Positions 15,211 through 24,918 of a DNA stretch of 64,000 nt are shown one piece after another. The translations under genes were made by a program, and so were the position numbers. The stretch comes from Shewanella sp. MR-4 (GTDB taxonomy: Bacteria > Pseudomonadota > Gammaproteobacteria > Enterobacterales > Shewanellaceae), in contig NC_008321.1 in assembly GCF_000014685.1 (NCBI RefSeq), forward strand, positions 310,001 to 374,000. The letters are read 5' to 3'. Under the pieces are notes generated by a model that made no database searches, was not told the DNA's origin, and was given only the letters and a program-made list of their open reading frames with translations. The first letter of the stretch is position 1; every line of letters starts with the position of its first letter.

Positions 15211-17448
15211 TCACCAACTCAGTTGATAATTGAGGGCAAAGGTGCGACCGCGGCCATGGTAGTCGAACATTGACTCAGGACCGTAGGTCGGGCTGTAGAA
15301 GTACACCGCTCTTTGGCCCCACAGGGTGCTGTAGTCTTTATCGAGCAGGTTTTCGATGCCGTAGCTCAAGGTGCCGACCGGTAAATCGATAGAGCCCAGT
15401 AAATCCAGCGTCGTGTAGCTATCAAGCTCACTCGCTAGGCCATCGTTGGTTTTGAAGCGATAGTCAGATTCGGCGCTAAAACTGTGCTCAGCTTGTAAAC
15501 GGATCTTCTGTGTCTCGCCTCGCCAGCCAATAAAGGCGGTCGCCTTAGAGGGCGAAGCATAAGTGACGGTTTCATCAATCCAATTATTCTCATCTTTCAC
15601 TTCACTGCGCACCAGATGCAGGTTGGTGCCGACTTGCCAGTCGGAGCTGATATCAAAGTTCAGTTGTGCCTCTAGGCCATAGCTGCGCTTATCTTGGTCT
15701 TTGACATCGATGGTCAGATCTTTGCTGTTCACCTCAATCACCTTGTCAGACACGGCATAGTAGATGCTGGCTTGCGCCTGCCAACGGTCTGCAAGGTAAC
15801 GCCATCCCAGTTCCATGGAGTCGGTCTTGATCCCGTCAAGGCGGGTATCATTGATATTGATGCTGTTTTGCAGCTGTAAGTAACCGTCGGCATCGGCCTT
15901 GTAGGTGCCGCGGCCGTAGTATTTCGACAGGTCTGGCAGCTCAAAGCCTTGGGAATAGGCAAGCCAGAGTTGTTGGTCTTGGCTTAACTTAGCCACCAAG
16001 CCGAGGTTGACTAAACCTATGTTATAGTCGGTGCTGCCGCCTTTAATGGCATCGGCTCCCTTGGCTTTGCCAGAGGCGATCGTCACCTGTTGGTTATAAC
16101 CGATAAAATCATCAACGCTGTTTTCCATGTGTTGATAACGATAGCCTGCGTTTAGCACCAAAAAGCTATTCATCTCCCAACTGCTTTGGACAAATGCAGC
16201 AATGGATTCGACCGAAAAGTCGACATAACGGCCGGTAGTGAACAGCTCGCGCATCACTAAGCCGCCGTGTTGGTTGGCGGCATCGAGGTCGAAGCTCATT
16301 TGGCTCGAATCAAAACTTTCTTTATCCCAATCCAGTCCCCAGGTAAGAGTGAGGCTATCGACGGGCTTGGATTCCACGACCGCCTTCAAACCATAGATAC
16401 TGGTGTTTTGGGCCGATGCTGAGAAGTTGTAGACGCCGCTGGTTTCATTGACATAGGGGAACGGGTGGAAATCCAGATTCTCTTTGCGATAAAAGCCTTG
16501 TAAATACAGGGTTTGACCAAGAAACTCATTCTGGGAGTAGGACAGATTCAGCAAAGTGCGCTCGGTGGCGGGGCTGCGGTCAGCGTCTAATCCCTTACGG
16601 GTTTCTAGCACTGAGGCATCGCCAGTGACGCCTGAGAAGTTCTCACCCATATACAGACCATGTTCATCGTCTGAACCGTTGCGATAGTATTGCGCCATGG
16701 CGCTGAGGTTGGCGTCATTGGCAAGCTGCCAATCCATATTCGCCATTAAATCATAACCTTGGGTGTACTGCATTCCGGTTTGGGTAATGTCCAGCATCAC
16801 AGGGTTGCTACTGCCATCAAACCATTGGCCGTTTTCCTGCCAAGCGGCACTAAAGCGCCCTTTAAGCGAATCGCTGCCCCCGGTCACCGCCAGCGCGGTG
16901 CGGTAATCTAAATCATCACTGCTATTAAAGCCGGACTTGAATCCCGCTTCGGCTTCGAAGGTATCACTGCTGTCAGCCGCTTTTTTAGTGACAATATTAA
17001 TGGCACCGCCCAGTGCGCCACCGCCATAGATAGCCGACGCGCCAGCGAGCACTTCGATGCGGGCAATATTGAATGGATCGATACTGTCGAGCTGGCGGCT
17101 GATACTGCGGGAGGTGTTCATCGACACGCCATCGATTAAGACCACCATGGCGCGACCGCGAATATTTTGGCCAAAGTTGGTGCGCCCTTGGCTGGACACA
17201 TCCATCGACGGCACTAAGGCGGCGAGCATTTCCTTAATACCTTTGCCGCTATCGGTTTGCTCGCGAATGCTGGCTTCATCAATGATCCACACAGTGCTGG
17301 AGAGATCGCTGATTTGGGTCGGTGAGCGGGTGGCGGAGACCACCATGCGCTCCATATCGTTTTCAGCGGCTGTTGCCACATTAACAAGCCCCAGTTGGCA
17401 GATAACTGCGGCGGCGACTAGGCTTATCGGCCCCATAGACTTAGGCAT
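15211..17448 (-). CDS. TonB-dependent siderophore receptor, IutA-like
   Basis: About 745 residues: signal peptide, plug domain, 22-strand barrel. A TonB-box-like segment ERMVVSATRS follows the signal. It resembles the ferric aerobactin receptor IutA throughout, for example LVPSMDVSSQGRTNFGQNIRGR, RQLDSIDPFNIARIEV and the C-terminal GRGRTFALNYQLSW. I chose the ATG at 17448 because GGAG lies seven bases upstream; the frame extends to 17499. It imports a ferric hydroxamate-type siderophore by TonB energy. A Fur-like box lies upstream. No siderophore biosynthesis gene is adjacent, so it may serve uptake of a foreign siderophore. Confidence 0.85.
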   Translation of the reverse strand: MPKSMGPISLVAAAVICQLGLVNVATAAENDMERMVVSATRSPTQISDLSSTVWIIDEASIREQTDSGKGIKEMLAALVPSMDVSSQGRTNFGQNIRGRAMVVLIDGVSMNTSRSISRQLDSIDPFNIARIEVLAGASAIYGGGALGGAINIVTKKAADSSDTFEAEAGFKSGFNSSDDLDYRTALAVTGGSDSLKGRFSAAWQENGQWFDGSSNPVMLDITQTGMQYTQGYDLMANMDWQLANDANLSAMAQYYRNGSDDEHGLYMGENFSGVTGDASVLETRKGLDADRSPATERTLLNLSYSQNEFLGQTLYLQGFYRKENLDFHPFPYVNETSGVYNFSASAQNTSIYGLKAVVESKPVDSLTLTWGLDWDKESFDSSQMSFDLDAANQHGGLVMRELFTTGRYVDFSVESIAAFVQSSWEMNSFLVLNAGYRYQHMENSVDDFIGYNQQVTIASGKAKGADAIKGGSTDYNIGLVNLGLVAKLSQDQQLWLAYSQGFELPDLSKYYGRGTYKADADGYLQLQNSININDTRLDGIKTDSMELGWRYLADRWQAQASIYYAVSDKVIEVNSKDLTIDVKDQDKRSYGLEAQLNFDISSDWQVGTNLHLVRSEVKDENNWIDETVTYASPSKATAFIGWRGETQKIRLQAEHSFSAESDYRFKTNDGLASELDSYTTLDLLGSIDLPVGTLSYGIENLLDKDYSTLWGQRAVYFYSPTYGPESMFDYHGRGRTFALNYQLSW

Positions 17449-17618
17449 AGTATTCTCCATCAAAAACAACAGGTACATGAGAAGCCAAAAGGACAGCACT
17501 GTGGTGCCTTTCCTCGCGACCCAGAAAGCGTTTTTAATGGTTTGAATTCAATGCGCTAACTGAATATGAATGGAGAGTATTCCGTGTTTGGCTCCAAAAA
17601 AGACGCATTATTATAGTT

Positions 17619-17640
17619 GTAATCGAGAATCGTTCTTAAT
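17619..17640 (-). promoter_or_regulatory. Fur-box-like sequence
   Basis: CGAGAATCGTTCTTA (17624-17638) is close to the Fur core TGAGAATCATTCTCA, with flanking AT-rich bases. It lies about 175 bases before the receptor start, as expected for iron repression of a siderophore receptor. Confidence 0.55.
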
Positions 17641-17784
17641 TGAATTTACAAAGCCTTTACTTTTTTACGCACCCAAAATCACGAGGCGACAACAAATGGA
17701 CAGATACAACGAGAGGTCGGAGTGTATGCGTGTAGAGGTGTTGAATAGGCAGGGGAATACTTGGGAGTCACAGAGCGATAGAAA

Positions 17785-17816
17785 CAAAAAAGCCCCGACA
17801 GAAGACCGTCGGGGCT
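17785..17816 (-). terminator. glnA terminator
   Basis: The arms AGCCCCGAC and GTCGGGGCT flank an 8-base loop; a run of six As on the plus strand becomes the U-tract on the minus strand. It lies just after glnA. Confidence 0.85.
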
Positions 17817-17852
17817 GTTAGAGGTTGTGCAGCTAATCGATGCCGTTAGCCA

Positions 17853-19262
17853 TTACAGGCTGTAGTACATCTCGAACTCTAATGGGTGAGTTGTACGGCT
17901 TACACGCTCAGCTTCTGCAGATTTCAGTGCAATGTAAGACTGGATGAAATCTTCGCTGAATACACCGCCGCGAGTTAAGAACTCGTGGTCAGCTTGCAGG
18001 TTTTCAAGCGCGTTTTCTAATGAAGTCGCTACTTGTGGGATTTCAGCCGCTTCTTCAGCTGGCAGATCGTACAAGTCTTTATCCATAGCTTCGCCAGGAT
18101 GGATCTTGTTTTGGATACCGTCGAGACCCGCCATCAGCAGTGCTGCGAAACCTAAGTATGGGTTTGCATGTGGATCAGGGAAGCGAGTTTCGATACGACG
18201 GCCTTTAGGGCTTGGTACCACTGGAATACGGATTGAAGCGCTGCGGTTACGTGCTGAGTAAGCTAACATCACTGGCGCTTCGAAGTGTGGTACTAAACGC
18301 TTGTAAGAGTTAGTGCTTGGGTTAGTGAAAGCGTTCAGCGCGCGAGCGTGCTTGATGATACCACCGATGTAGTACAGTGCAGTTTCACTTAAACCAGCGT
18401 ATTTGTCGCCTGCGAACAGGTTCACACCGTCTTTAGACAGAGATTGGTGAACGTGCATACCGCTACCGTTGTCGCCAACGATTGGCTTAGGCATGAAAGT
18501 CGCAGTCTTACCGTAGGCGTGAGCCATGTTGTGTACTACGTACTTCAGAATTTGGATTTCGTCCGCTTTCTTAGTCAGAGTGTTGAAGCGAGTTGCGATT
18601 TCGTTTTGACCCGCAGTCGCTACTTCGTGGTGGTGAGCTTCAACGACTTGACCCATTTCTTCGAGCACTAAACACATAGCGCTACGTAAGTCTTGTGATG
18701 AGTCAACTGGAGCTACTGGGAAGTAACCGCCTTTCACGAATGGACGGTGACCAGTGTTACCACCTTCGTAGCTAGTGCCAGAGTTCCATGCCGCTTCTTT
18801 AGCGTCGATTTTCACGAAACAACCAGACATGTCAGTACCGAAACGTACGTCGTCGAACAGGAAGAATTCTGGTTCTGGTCCAACTAATACAGTGTCAGCG
18901 ATACCGGTAGAGCGTAAGTATTCTTCCGCTTTTTTCGCGATAGAACGTGGGTCGCGGTCATAACCAGTCATAGTGCCTGGCTCGAGAATGTCACAGCGGA
19001 TCAGGGCAGTGGTTTCTTCGGTGAATGGGTCTAATACAAACGTGGTTGGGTCTGGCATCAGCACCATGTCTGATTCGTTAATGCCTTTCCAGCCAGCGAT
19101 TGACGAACCGTCAAACATTTTGCCGTCTTCGAAGAAGTCAGCGTCTACCTGATGAGCAGGGATAGATACGTGCTGCTCTTTACCTTTGGTGTCGGTAAAA
19201 CGTAAATCAACAAACTTAACTTCTAATTCTTCAAGTTGCTTTAAAACTGATTCAACTGACAT
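17853..19262 (-). CDS. glnA: Glutamine synthetase, type I
   Basis: A 469-residue enzyme that makes glutamine from glutamate, ammonium and ATP in the cytoplasm as a dodecamer. The start is the ATG at 19262, with GGAG upstream; a TTG six bases earlier is not needed. The signature DGSSIAGW, the ATP-binding KPIVGDNGSGMHVHQSL and the adenylylation site Tyr398 in DKDLYDLPAEE (Tyr397 of mature numbering) are present, so activity is set by GlnE. A sigma54 promoter and NtrC sites precede it. glnLG are not directly downstream here. Confidence 0.98.
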   Translation of the reverse strand: MSVESVLKQLEELEVKFVDLRFTDTKGKEQHVSIPAHQVDADFFEDGKMFDGSSIAGWKGINESDMVLMPDPTTFVLDPFTEETTALIRCDILEPGTMTGYDRDPRSIAKKAEEYLRSTGIADTVLVGPEPEFFLFDDVRFGTDMSGCFVKIDAKEAAWNSGTSYEGGNTGHRPFVKGGYFPVAPVDSSQDLRSAMCLVLEEMGQVVEAHHHEVATAGQNEIATRFNTLTKKADEIQILKYVVHNMAHAYGKTATFMPKPIVGDNGSGMHVHQSLSKDGVNLFAGDKYAGLSETALYYIGGIIKHARALNAFTNPSTNSYKRLVPHFEAPVMLAYSARNRSASIRIPVVPSPKGRRIETRFPDPHANPYLGFAALLMAGLDGIQNKIHPGEAMDKDLYDLPAEEAAEIPQVATSLENALENLQADHEFLTRGGVFSEDFIQSYIALKSAEAERVSRTTHPLEFEMYYSL

Positions 19263-19346
19263 TCTCAAGTCTCCGGTAGGGTAAAGGGATGTCCCTTCTA
19301 TAATCTTTTAACTCAAGTCGCGCTTGAGCCAAACTTACAAGCTATA

Positions 19347-19364
19347 TAGCGATATCTATGCCAA
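19347..19364 (-). promoter_or_regulatory. glnA: Sigma54 promoter of glnA
   Basis: On the minus strand TTGGCATAGATATCGC has the GG and GC doublets exactly ten bases apart (plus-strand CC at 19361-19362, GC at 19349-19350), as required for sigma54. The expected transcription start is about 19337, giving a 75-base leader. Confidence 0.7.
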
Positions 19365-19425
19365 CAATTTAAAGTGTTGATACTTAAAGGCTATATATTT
19401 TATTGCACAACAAACAATCTTGAGT

Positions 19426-19509
19426 TGCACCATATTGGTGCTTTTGCGTGTGGCATTTTGGTGCATTAATCCATTTTGGTGCGCACCGTTACAACACCAT
19501 TTTAGTGCA
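19426..19509 (-). promoter_or_regulatory. NtrC enhancer sites of glnA
   Basis: A full match GCAC-N7-GTGC lies at 19427-19441 (TGCACCATATTGGTGC) and a near match ACAC-N7-GTGC at 19494-19508. Between them are two half-sites of the form ATTTTGGTGC (19455-19464 and 19473-19482). They are about 90-170 bases upstream of the predicted start, the normal place for NtrC enhancers. Confidence 0.7.
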
Positions 19510-20261
19510 CGGTATCCGAGAGCAACCTTGCTACGCCCATTTATCCCGAACTCGTCGGCCCATTAAGCTCATGGACAAGCCGGATTGATATCTCAATTCT
19601 GGCTTTTGACAGCATTCGAAACCAAACAAAGCACAATGAATCTAGCACATTAGTGCGGCTTGATAATCGCCTTGGTTCACTATTTCAATCGCTCGCAATA
19701 ATGTCACAAAACTGTGGCAATCTAAGCTGTTTTTCGTGGAGAGTGAATAGAGTGGATTCTTGGATAATGTTTAGTTATCAATCTATTGCAGTCGTTGTTC
19801 GCAAGCGGGAATAGAGTTTGTTGAAACTGAGCCTAAAGGCATCTACTTGAGTCACTACGGAAAGGCCTGTTTTGGTGATTTGACTCTCTAAATATGCTTG
19901 GGCGAAAAAGTCTGGCGGCTTAACTTGAGTTATTCGCTATACTTATGGCGCTCTTAAGCGCATAGTCTGCTACGCCATTCCGGTGGTAAATAGTGATTTC
20001 AGCTGCTTAGTCGCACTGATGTCGAGATAAAGTGGCAAATTGCCTGCGCTTTAACGGTGCGTTTGGGTTATTTGCCTTATAGCCATAAGCGAGTCCTTAG
20101 CATAGGTCTCAAAAAATTGTTTTATAAGTGTTCAAAAATAATCCTGTGCGATATGGCCGCTCTGGAGTAGAATGTCACGCTTTTTTATGGCGACTCAACG
20201 TAGATTGCTATAACGAATATTGAAATATCCCTATTTTTGTTTGATGGTAAGAGGTTTATCC
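19510..20261. other. Long intergenic region between glnA and typA
   Basis: About 750 bases without a supportable gene. It must contain the typA promoter; a possible -10 TAGAAT is at 20168-20173 but lacks a good -35. I see no tRNA, no strong hairpin with a T-run and no CRISPR-like repeat. A small RNA cannot be excluded. Confidence 0.4.
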
Positions 20262-22073
20262 GTGCTAGAGAATTTACGTAACATCGCCATTATTGCGCAC
20301 GTTGACCATGGCAAAACGACCCTGGTTGACAAGCTGCTGTCGCAATCAGGAACCCTTGCAACCCGGGGAGAAGCTACTGAGCGGGTGATGGACTCCAACG
20401 ATCTTGAAAAGGAGCGTGGGATCACGATTCTGGCAAAGAATACTGCCATCAAGTGGAATGACTACCGCATTAACATCGTAGACACCCCAGGCCACGCCGA
20501 CTTCGGTGGTGAGGTTGAGCGCGTGTTGTCTATGGTGGACTCAGTATTACTGCTGGTTGACGCCGTTGACGGTCCAATGCCACAGACTCGCTTCGTAACC
20601 AAGAAAGCGTTCGCTCAAGGTTTAAAGCCAATCGTTGTGATCAACAAGATTGACCGTCCTGGTGCTCGCCCTGATTGGGTTATCGACCAAGTATTCGACC
20701 TGTTCGACAACTTAGGCGCGACCGATGAGCAATTAGATTTCCCAATCGTTTATGCCTCGGCATTAAACGGTTTTGCAACTTTAGATCCGGATGAAGTGAG
20801 CGCAGATATGACGCCACTGTTCCAAACTATCGTTGAAAAAGTTTCTCCACCTGCAGCTGACGCTGAAGGTCCATTCCAGATGCAAATTTCTCAGCTCGAT
20901 TACAACTCTTATGTGGGTGTTATCGGCGTGGGTCGCATCAAGCGTGGTAGTATCAAAGCAAACCAACAGGTGAGCGTGATCGGCGCCGACGGTAAAGTGC
21001 GTAACGGCAAAATGGGCCAAGTATTAGGTTACATGGGCTTAGATCGTACCGAAGTTGACGTAGCTAACGCTGGCGACATCGTTGCTATTACCGGTTTAGG
21101 CGAGCTGAAAATCTCTGATACTGTGTGTGCTGCCGGTAGCGTTGAAGCACTGCCTGCACTGTCAGTTGATGAGCCAACGCTGACCATGACTTTCCAAGTC
21201 AACACTTCACCTTTCGCAGGTAAAGAAGGTAAGTACGTGACTTCACGTAACATTCTTGAGCGTCTGCAACAGGAATTAGTGCACAACGTGGCACTGCGTG
21301 TTGAAGAAACCGACAGCCCAGACCGTTTCGCGGTATCTGGCCGTGGTGAATTACACTTATCTATCCTGATCGAAAACATGCGTCGTGAAGGTTACGAATT
21401 AGCGGTTTCTCGCCCAGAAGTTATCTTAAAAACCATCGATGGCGAACTGTGTGAGCCATATGAAACTCTGACTGTTGACGTTGAAGAAGAACATCAAGGT
21501 ACAGTGATTGAGAAACTGGGTATCCGTAAAGCCGAAATGAAAGACATGCAGCTTGACGGTAAAGGTCGCGTTCGCGTTGACTTTATCATCCCAAGCCGTG
21601 GCTTAATCGGTTTCCAAACTGAGTTCTTAACTGCAACTTCTGGTACTGGTCTGATTTACCACTCATTCGATCACTACGGTCCACACAAAGGTGGCGATAT
21701 CGGTCAACGCGCTAACGGCGTACTGATCTCTAACGCGACCGGTAAGGCGCTGACATTCGCACTGTTCGGTCTGCAGGATCGCGGTCGTCTGTTTATCGGC
21801 CACGCTGCCGAAGTTTACGAAGGTCAAGTTGTGGGTATCCACTCACGTTCAAACGACCTGACAGTTAACTGTCTGAAAGGTAAGCAGCTGACCAACATGC
21901 GTGCTTCTGGTACTGACGAAGCTCAAGTACTGACTACGCCAATCACCTTAACTCTTGAGCAAGCACTTGAGTTTATCGATGATGACGAATTAGTAGAAGT
22001 AACGCCTAAGAGCATCCGTGTTCGTAAGAAACATTTAACTGAAAATGACCGTAAACGCGCTAGCCGTGGTTAA
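20262..22073 (+). CDS. typA: Ribosome-associated translational GTPase TypA/BipA
   Basis: 603 residues from the GTG at 20262, preceded by AGAGG; the open frame reaches a TTG at 20220, but the family begins at LENLRNIAIIAHVDHGKTTL. GTPase motifs G1 (AHVDHGKT), G3 (DTPGHADF) and G4 (NKID) are intact, followed by domains II, III, V and the BipA-specific C-terminal domain. It binds the ribosome and assists assembly and stress adaptation, especially at low temperature. Monocistronic, ending at a strong terminator. Confidence 0.97.
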   Translation: MLENLRNIAIIAHVDHGKTTLVDKLLSQSGTLATRGEATERVMDSNDLEKERGITILAKNTAIKWNDYRINIVDTPGHADFGGEVERVLSMVDSVLLLVDAVDGPMPQTRFVTKKAFAQGLKPIVVINKIDRPGARPDWVIDQVFDLFDNLGATDEQLDFPIVYASALNGFATLDPDEVSADMTPLFQTIVEKVSPPAADAEGPFQMQISQLDYNSYVGVIGVGRIKRGSIKANQQVSVIGADGKVRNGKMGQVLGYMGLDRTEVDVANAGDIVAITGLGELKISDTVCAAGSVEALPALSVDEPTLTMTFQVNTSPFAGKEGKYVTSRNILERLQQELVHNVALRVEETDSPDRFAVSGRGELHLSILIENMRREGYELAVSRPEVILKTIDGELCEPYETLTVDVEEEHQGTVIEKLGIRKAEMKDMQLDGKGRVRVDFIIPSRGLIGFQTEFLTATSGTGLIYHSFDHYGPHKGGDIGQRANGVLISNATGKALTFALFGLQDRGRLFIGHAAEVYEGQVVGIHSRSNDLTVNCLKGKQLTNMRASGTDEAQVLTTPITLTLEQALEFIDDDELVEVTPKSIRVRKKHLTENDRKRASRG

Positions 22074-22112
22074 TGGTGGTTGTGGCCGTCCATGACAGCC
22101 ACACAGTGAATA

Positions 22113-22147
22113 AAAAGCCCCGCTAAGGTAACTTGGCGGGGCTTTTG
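22113..22147. terminator. Terminator after typA (bidirectional)
   Basis: The arms AAAAGCCCCGC and GCGGGGCTTTT flank a short loop, with A- and T-runs on both sides. It serves typA and probably the converging small membrane protein. Confidence 0.88.
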
Positions 22148-22152
22148 TTTAC

Positions 22153-22389
22153 TTATGTATTTGAATTCAGTGATTCTGATGACCTTTTTAGCGCGTGGCG
22201 CAAAATGGCAATGCCGCAGATGGCGCTCGAGATCAGTAAAATAAACTCTCGATAATGATTCGCTATGGATATGGTTGAAGAATAGGCAGCGCCAGCGAGT
22301 AAATAACTCAAATTAAATAACGCTAGCACGATCAACATGGGGCCAAGAATAAGTCCGAACCAGAACCAACAATCCTTTCGTTTGTGCAT
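22153..22389 (-). CDS. Small membrane protein, unknown
   Basis: 78 residues with two hydrophobic segments (about 8-34 and 46-62) separated by a polar linker, and a charged start MHKRKD. It lies between the typA terminator and the AraC-type gene in the same orientation as the latter. No family recognised; a real gene is likely from the membrane pattern and the upstream AGGAAAACC. Confidence 0.5.
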   Translation of the reverse strand: MHKRKDCWFWFGLILGPMLIVLALFNLSYLLAGAAYSSTISIANHYREFILLISSAICGIAILRHALKRSSESLNSNT

Positions 22390-22447
22390 AGGTTTTCCTA
22401 ACCATTTGGCTGTGATTTAAGTAACTTAACAGTCTACGCTACGCGCT

Positions 22448-23455
22448 TCAATCTTCAATTTTTCCCTTACGATACTGCTGTTGCCATTGCTTAGGGGAAA
22501 ATCCTGTCCAGGTTTTAAAGTGGCGACTAAACACGGCGACTTCGGCATAACCGAGCTGCAATGCGAGTTCGGTGATGGTTTGTGTGCCATAACTGAGTTG
22601 CTGTTGGGCGATATTTTGCCTGACATCCTGCAGCAATTGTCGATAGCTTTGCCCCGTCTCTTTTAACCGTGTCTGTAGCGTTCTTTCGTGCATACCCAGC
22701 GCCGTCGATACCCGTTCTATACAGCATTCACCCGTGGGGAGCAGCCTGTGGATTAAGTCCCGAGCTTGATCGGCAAGGTTGTCTGGGTAGTGGCTCTGTA
22801 AAAAATGCAGATGCGATTGGAGATGTCGGTTTAGCGCTTCTTCATCGTGATAGTTACGGCCCATTAATTGCGATGTTTTGAGCACCACACCATCAAAGGG
22901 TTCGCGAAAACGCGCCAGATGAGCGAAACGTTGGGAGCCGATATCGCTTGGTTTGTTTTGACAGAAATGCAAGGGAAGAGTGCTGATATTGATATTGAGC
23001 AGGCTCGAAACAAACATCGCCAGCTGTGCCACACTCATTTGCATCAGTTGATCAATGCCCCTAGGGCTATGGACATTGATCGATAGCACGAGACGCACTA
23101 TGTCTCCCTGCGGTTGCAGTTGCAGTGAGACACCAGAGGCATGCAGATACAAATAGTCATTTACCCTAGCAAGCGCATCGGCCACTGTGGCCGCACGCGA
23201 GACTAACATGGGCAGATCCCCGAGTACGAGCAAGGTTTGCCGTTGAGCCAACATTAAGCCAAATAAGGGTTGCTGACAGCGTTGGGCGGCAATTTCTAAT
23301 AACTCGGCTAAGCGTGGATAGGCGATATAGGTGTTGGGATCGCGAAACTGTGCCTGACGCAGGCCCGCTTGCTGGATCATTTCGATGGGGTTTTCCCCCA
23401 ATTCTAGGACTAATTGCTCAAATTGAGCGACGGCTCCGCTTCGGACTAGGTACAT
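22448..23455 (-). CDS. AraC family regulator (Arabinose_bd type)
   Basis: 335 residues: an N-terminal ligand domain of the arabinose-binding-like type seen in OruR/ArgR-like regulators, and a C-terminal double helix-turn-helix (RVSTALGMHERTLQTRLKE and ITELALQLGYAEVAVFSRHFK) ending GFSPKQWQQQYR. It is divergent from the SDR/cupin/dehydrogenase operon at 23593 and very probably activates it. An inverted repeat at 23519 is its candidate site. The inducer is unknown. Confidence 0.9.
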   Translation of the reverse strand: MYLVRSGAVAQFEQLVLELGENPIEMIQQAGLRQAQFRDPNTYIAYPRLAELLEIAAQRCQQPLFGLMLAQRQTLLVLGDLPMLVSRAATVADALARVNDYLYLHASGVSLQLQPQGDIVRLVLSINVHSPRGIDQLMQMSVAQLAMFVSSLLNINISTLPLHFCQNKPSDIGSQRFAHLARFREPFDGVVLKTSQLMGRNYHDEEALNRHLQSHLHFLQSHYPDNLADQARDLIHRLLPTGECCIERVSTALGMHERTLQTRLKETGQSYRQLLQDVRQNIAQQQLSYGTQTITELALQLGYAEVAVFSRHFKTWTGFSPKQWQQQYRKGKIED

Positions 23456-23518
23456 GGGACGCTTAGCTCACTTTGTTATAAGACTCGTAAAATATCAAAT
23501 TTGGCTCGTATAAAGTCA

Positions 23519-23541
23519 AGATGATGCGCAATTTATCATCT
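23519..23541 (+). promoter_or_regulatory. Inverted repeat in the AraC/SDR divergent promoter
   Basis: The arms AGATGAT and ATCATCT enclose nine bases, 52 bases before the SDR start. It is placed to control the operon start. Confidence 0.5.
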
Positions 23542-23592
23542 AAATTAACATTGCCTTAATAATTAAATTGATAAATACAAAAGAGGACAGCT

Positions 23593-24354
23593 ATGCGTTT
23601 ATTGAATAAAACTGCCGTGGTGACTGGGGCTGCCGGGGGCATAGGGCAGGCCATCATTCGTAAACTGCTCGACGAAGGGGCTAGCGTCGTTGCCGCCGAT
23701 CTGTCTGCCGATGCGCTGAAAGTATTTGATGATTTTCCTGCCGACAAGCTGTCAATCTTTAGCGTAGATGTCACCGATTACAGCCAAGTTGAGGCTATGG
23801 TCAAGCATGCGGCCAAGCAGTTTGGCCAGCTCGATATTCTGATCAATAACGCGGGTATTGGTTTGGCTAAACCGCTGTTACAGCATGATCCTATTAATGA
23901 TTTTGAACCTGTCACCAATGTTAACCAAAGAGGTGTATATCACGGCATCCTCGCTGGTGGGCGCCAATTCCAAGCCCAAGGCACTCGGGGTGTGATCCTC
24001 AATACCTCTTCTGTTTATGCGCAAATCGCCTCAGAAATGACCTTCACCTACAACGTCAGTAAAGCGGCCGTCGATATGATGACCAAATGCGCCGCGCTTG
24101 AGTTTGCACCGCTTGGCGTGCGGGTCTGTGCCGTGGCGCCGGGCCGTGTCGATACACCTATGTTGCGTCAGTATGAGGCGCTGGGACTGTGGGAACACAT
24201 TCGCAAAGAACAAATGCGCCAAGAATTTACCCAACCGAATGAGATTGCCGATGTGGTGGCGTTTCTCGTCAGTGATGAGGCCAATTGCATCAATGGTTGC
24301 ACAGTGAACGCCTCCGACGGTTTTGAAAACTTTAAATATCCACTGCTGGGGTAG
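23593..24354 (+). CDS. Short-chain dehydrogenase/reductase
   Basis: 253 residues with the Rossmann motif TGAAGGIG (residues 10-17), NNAG (86-89 region) and the catalytic Ser (NTSSVY) and Tyr/Lys (YNVSK). It oxidises an alcohol or reduces a ketone with NAD(P). It is the first gene of a three-gene operon with a cupin dioxygenase-like protein and a zinc alcohol dehydrogenase, and is divergent from the AraC regulator. That set suggests catabolism of a cyclic or aromatic hydroxy-ketone, though the substrate is not readable. Confidence 0.9.
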   Translation: MRLLNKTAVVTGAAGGIGQAIIRKLLDEGASVVAADLSADALKVFDDFPADKLSIFSVDVTDYSQVEAMVKHAAKQFGQLDILINNAGIGLAKPLLQHDPINDFEPVTNVNQRGVYHGILAGGRQFQAQGTRGVILNTSSVYAQIASEMTFTYNVSKAAVDMMTKCAALEFAPLGVRVCAVAPGRVDTPMLRQYEALGLWEHIRKEQMRQEFTQPNEIADVVAFLVSDEANCINGCTVNASDGFENFKYPLLG

Positions 24355-24401
24355 TGGTAGCTCGACCCATAAACACTATAACAACAATGAGGAATGCAAA
24401 C

Positions 24402-24908
24402 ATGGCTCTACCAGAAGTGATTAATCATCAAGACCTTTTATTAACCCTCAATACCAACGAAGAACAGATCATCAAAGATGCCCTACCAGGCGTCGACGTG
24501 TACCCGTTATTTTTAGACCCTGAAAATGGAATTTGGGTGATCCGTGCCAAGTTTAAGCCGGGCATCACCTTGCCAAAGCATTTTCACACGGGTGTAGTGC
24601 ATTTCTATACTCTAGCTGGGCGCTGGAACTATGTTGAATACCCAGACCAACCGCAAACTGCGGGCAGCTATTTATACGAACCAGGCGGTTCAATCCACAC
24701 TTTCCACTGCCCCGCCGATTCAGAGGGTGCCGATGGGGTGATGGTCATCTCTGGGGCGAATATTAACTTTGATGATGATGGTAACTTAATGTTTATTATG
24801 GATTCAGGTTGGATTGAGCAGGCACTCTTAGCGGCTGCAAAAGCACAGGGGATTAAGCCTCGTTATATCAAGCCTGGTGCGTTAGCACGTATGAGTGATG
24901 CGGAATAG
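24402..24908 (+). CDS. Cupin protein, 2,4'-dihydroxyacetophenone dioxygenase family
   Basis: 168 residues from the ATG at 24402, with TGAGGA upstream; an earlier in-frame GTG overlaps the SDR stop. The cupin motif PKHFHTGVVHFYTLAG gives HxH and a third His, and a second motif is GSIHTFHCP. The family includes Fe-dependent dioxygenases that cleave 2,4'-dihydroxyacetophenone; other members are uncharacterised. The surrounding dehydrogenases suit a hydroxy-ketone pathway. Function is at the family level only. Confidence 0.75.
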   Translation: MALPEVINHQDLLLTLNTNEEQIIKDALPGVDVYPLFLDPENGIWVIRAKFKPGITLPKHFHTGVVHFYTLAGRWNYVEYPDQPQTAGSYLYEPGGSIHTFHCPADSEGADGVMVISGANINFDDDGNLMFIMDSGWIEQALLAAAKAQGIKPRYIKPGALARMSDAE

Positions 24909-24918
24909 GAACCTTGCT

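Noticed and set aside
17570..17821. 83-residue frame upstream of the receptor
   Set aside because: It runs through the Fur-like box and the glnA terminator and has no ribosome site or protein family.
19644..19656. AGCACATTAGTGC, thought to be another NtrC site
   Set aside because: The GCAC and GTGC halves are four bases apart, not seven, so it does not match the NtrC geometry.
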